Shown here piece after piece: positions 62,206-64,000 of a stretch of 64,000 bases of DNA (the stretch's first letter is position 1; the number at the start of each line of letters is the position of its first letter). The position numbers were made by a program, and so were the translations under genes. The notes under the pieces are model-generated. The model was not told the DNA's origin, ran no database searches, and saw only the letters and a list, made by a program, of their open reading frames with translations. The stretch spans positions 82,288 to 146,287 of the forward strand of contig JAHEFD010000001.1 in the NCBI GenBank assembly GCA_024640345.1, in the 5' to 3' direction. The stretch comes from Woeseiaceae bacterium (GTDB lineage Bacteria > Pseudomonadota > Gammaproteobacteria > Steroidobacterales > Woeseiaceae).

Positions 62206-62658
62206 TCAGGGATAGATTCGATATTCGTATTGCGGCACGAACACGTCGTAATGCGGCTGCAGGAATGTGACGATATCTATGAGTTCCTGCACGGTCATGT
62301 AGCCGTTATAGACAGGCATTTTTGTCTGGCCATCATTGGTGATGACGTCCAGTGGATAACCTTTCGCCAGCTTGTGCGACGGATTGATAATTGCCGTGAC
62401 CAGTTCGCCATAGGTTTTGACCCGCGTAACCTTTCCACCAAGTTGAACGAAAGGCGGCTCGGACCTGACCAGTGCGGGGAGCTCCTCGCCGACGATGGTA
62501 TGGCATTCGTGGCAATGCATGTAAATGAATGCTTCCTTTCCGCTCATGGCATTTCCTGCCGGCAGGCTGAAGCCTTTCTCCGACATGCGGTCGGCTTCGC
62601 AGGCACTGAGCGTCAGAAAAGAAGCGACCAGGAGAATCGCTGAAAACAGGCGTTTCAT
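62206..62658 (-). CDS. Mono-heme c-type cytochrome, lipoprotein
   Basis: 150 residues from the ATG at 62658, preceded by AAGGGG. A lipobox (LSAC, C20) and one CxxCH heme motif (C49-HE-C52-H53) are present. The likely axial methionine lies in TKMPVYNGYM near 110. The mature domain is small, with YGELVTAIINPSHKLAKGYPL and VQELIDIVTFLQPHY typical of class I-like c-type cytochromes that pair with oxidases or sulfur enzymes. Anchored to the membrane facing the periplasm. No partner oxidase gene is adjacent; it is convergent with the Cys-motif gene and divergent from the DUF481 gene. Confidence 0.88.
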   Translation of the reverse strand: MKRLFSAILLVASFLTLSACEADRMSEKGFSLPAGNAMSGKEAFIYMHCHECHTIVGEELPALVRSEPPFVQLGGKVTRVKTYGELVTAIINPSHKLAKGYPLDVITNDGQTKMPVYNGYMTVQELIDIVTFLQPHYDVFVPQYEYRIYP

Positions 62659-62903
62659 GACTATCACCCCTTTAAGCAGACTACAGCTATTGGTATCACA
62701 GGCCTGAAGCCGGCGTCATCAGGGAAAACCACAGCGATTTTGCTGAATTTGTACGCATTTCGGATAATTTCCCGGTCGCCAAAATCGGTATCAAAAGGGT
62801 GAAATTCGAGTCGAAATAACCTAGGATTGCCCGCCGCGGTTCAGGCCGGGCAGCGAAACGCCTGCCGCGATTTTCCCATGAACAGTTTTGGAGAGTTTTC
62901 GTC

Positions 62904-63629
62904 ATGTTACGGAAGAGCATTTTTATTGCCGCCACTTTGTTGGCGTCGGGCCAGGTTCTCGCGCAGGCCGCAGCGCCAGCCGCAGAGGAAAGCCCGTGGT
63001 CGGGCGCCGCGTCACTCGGCTACCTGAGTACCTCTGGTAACACAGATACGACCAGCTACAACACCAAGTTTGGCGTCGACTACACCAGCGGTGAGTGGAA
63101 GCATGGATTTGCCGGGTCGGCTAACGGGTCTGTCGAGAGCGACGTTACGACCGCCGAGGCCTACAAGGCCGGGTGGAAATCCGAATATAACCTGACCGAG
63201 CACGACTTCCTGTTTGGTACGGTCGACTGGCGAAAGGACCGGTTCAGCGGCGTGGATCAACAGGTCAGTGAAGCGATCGGTTACGGTCGTCGACTTATTG
63301 ACACGCCGAAGCACCTGCTCAGCGCCGGTCTCGGTGTCGGTCACCGGCAGGCAGACCTCGCCGATGGCACCAGCGAATCCGGTGTTATCGGGCGCGGCAA
63401 CATTGACTACAGCTGGAAATTCAGTGAGACGGCGGGTTTTGATCAGAACATTGTCATCGAATCGGGTTCTGACAACACGTACATAGAATCACAAAGCGCA
63501 GTTCGTGCGAGATTGCTCAGTGATTTTGCACTGGTCTTTTCCTACACCATCAAGCAAAACTCCGACGTTCCCGTGGGCAGCGAGAAGACAGATAAATTTA
63601 CAGCCATTTCCATCGAATACGCTTTCTAA
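62904..63629 (+). CDS. DUF481 outer-membrane protein (YdiY-like)
   Basis: 241 residues with a signal peptide (1-21, ending LAQA). The mature part has the DUF481 beta-barrel pattern: GAASLGYLSTSGNTDTTSYN near 33, FAGSANGSVESDVTTAEAYKAGWKSEYNL near 68-95, FLFGTVDWRKDRFSGVDQQ and IGYGRRLIDTPKHLLSAGLGVGHR near 125, ending in IEYAF with the C-terminal Phe required for insertion. It starts after GGAGAG. Related proteins form small beta-barrels of unknown function in the outer membrane, some induced by acid or salt. Confidence 0.88.
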   Translation: MLRKSIFIAATLLASGQVLAQAAAPAAEESPWSGAASLGYLSTSGNTDTTSYNTKFGVDYTSGEWKHGFAGSANGSVESDVTTAEAYKAGWKSEYNLTEHDFLFGTVDWRKDRFSGVDQQVSEAIGYGRRLIDTPKHLLSAGLGVGHRQADLADGTSESGVIGRGNIDYSWKFSETAGFDQNIVIESGSDNTYIESQSAVRARLLSDFALVFSYTIKQNSDVPVGSEKTDKFTAISIEYAF

Positions 63630-63652
63630 CAAGCGAGCTTCGATCGGGCGGA

Positions 63653-63680
63653 GCGGTTGCCGGTTCTAGTAGGCAACCGC
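63653..63680. terminator. Inverted repeat at the convergent end of the DUF481 and ggt genes
   Basis: GCGGTTGCC (63653-63661) pairs exactly with GGCAACCGC (63672-63680) around a ten-base loop that holds the stop codon of the minus-strand ggt gene. No T-run follows, so a terminator function is suggested by position only. Confidence 0.4.
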
Positions 63681-64000
63681 GCCTCCGTCTTCCGCCCGGG
63701 GATCCGCTCCGCCGGACAATATCCCGGTCTCGGGATCCCGATAGACACCCATCGCCGTGCCGATACTGCTGGTTTCCCGTATGACGTGGCCCTTCTCTTC
63801 GTAGAGGCGCAGCGTGTCCGGAGAGAAGCTTCCGGACTCGACGCGTGTATTGTTCGGCAACCATTGATGATGAATTCGCGGTGCGTCAATCGCGCGGGCA
63901 ATATTCATATCGTGATCAATAACGTTCAGTATGGTTTGCAGGGTGGTGTTGATAATCGTTCTGCCACCGGGCGAACCGGTCGCAAACAACGGCACACCAT
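63666..64000 (-). CDS. Gamma-glutamyltranspeptidase, C-terminal fragment (cut by window edge)
   Basis: The frame runs off the right end of the window; only about 110 C-terminal residues are seen. PLFATGSPGGRTIINTTLQ carries the Gly-rich oxyanion-region motif GSPGG of the small subunit. It is followed by TILNVIDHDMNIARAIDAPR, HHQWLPNNTRVESGSFSPD and GGADPRAEDGGAVAY, all typical of GGT. The enzyme is a periplasmic N-terminal nucleophile hydrolase that cleaves glutathione and transfers gamma-glutamyl groups. The nucleophile threonine, large subunit and signal peptide lie outside the window. Confidence 0.9.
   Translation of the reverse strand, partial: GVPLFATGSPGGRTIINTTLQTILNVIDHDMNIARAIDAPRIHHQWLPNNTRVESGSFSPDTLRLYEEKGHVIRETSSIGTAMGVYRDPETGILSGGADPRAEDGGAVAY

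Noticed and set aside
1-64000. CRISPR arrays, tRNA or rRNA genes, IS elements, prophage genes
   Set aside because: No regularly spaced repeats, no tRNA-like cloverleaf or rRNA segment in the short gaps, and no transposase or integrase motif in any frame examined.

Overview
The window reads as chromosomal DNA of a free-living, probably marine, gammaproteobacterium. The GC content is moderately high (mid to high fifties by eye, not computed). Intergenic gaps are short, start codons often overlap the previous stop, and there is a biosynthetic-type arginine decarboxylase, a DAP-type cell-wall gene (dapF), an RND pump, Tat signal peptides and an unusually large share of exported or lipoprotein hydrolases. 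The mix resembles Woeseiales or related lineages, but I cannot fix the taxon from sequence alone. I see no rRNA, tRNA, CRISPR array, IS element or phage gene. No gene-free stretch exceeds about 300 bases.

Layout. 1-2442 (+): the end of an exported amidohydrolase, then a three-gene cobalt-type nitrile hydratase / thiocyanate hydrolase-like set and a NodB-type deacetylase. 2491-9161 (-): a small membrane protein, then a block of RND adaptor, RND pump and speA. 9345-12278: a Tat-type LD-carboxypeptidase, mmuM and a membrane-anchored hypothetical protein. 12385-22562 (-): a nine-gene corrinoid methyltransferase operon with three MttB-family methyltransferases, one corrinoid protein, a reductive activator, a methyl-THF methyltransferase, a MetF-like reductase, a DUF1638 protein and a small 'virulence factor'-domain protein. 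22731-32771: a beta-propeller protein, an M1 aminopeptidase, a Ca2+/Na+ exchanger, a DUF1611-M20-flavin reductase set, an amidohydrolase lipoprotein and a beta-lactamase-fold lipoprotein. 32844-40802: a large BNR-repeat exported protein, a D-aminoacylase-like lipoprotein, two small membrane proteins, and an aminotransferase/ornithine cyclodeaminase pair. 40833-48065: an FtsX-type ABC exporter (permease, ATPase, HlyD adaptor) divergent from a sigma-54 response regulator and histidine kinase, with a clear -24/-12 promoter and an inverted-repeat enhancer between them. 48077-64000: a secreted kinase-like protein, a Tat-exported aminotransferase, AlaX, dapF, M20 and tandem M42 peptidases, a NhaC antiporter, a 2OG oxygenase, cytochrome c, a DUF481 outer-membrane protein and the end of a gamma-glutamyltranspeptidase.

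How the genes work together. The corrinoid operon gives a complete route for removing a methyl group from a quaternary or tertiary amine: MttB to MttC corrinoid, then MeTr to THF, then MetF-like oxidation, with the RACE protein reactivating oxidised cobalt. It is the most interesting system here. Its substrates are unknown, it contains two uncharacterised small partners, and five of its proteins carry arginine-rich tails. Much of the rest suits scavenging of peptides, N-acyl or D-amino acids and nitrogen compounds. Convergent gene ends are marked by hairpins, several of which look like one dispersed repeat family.
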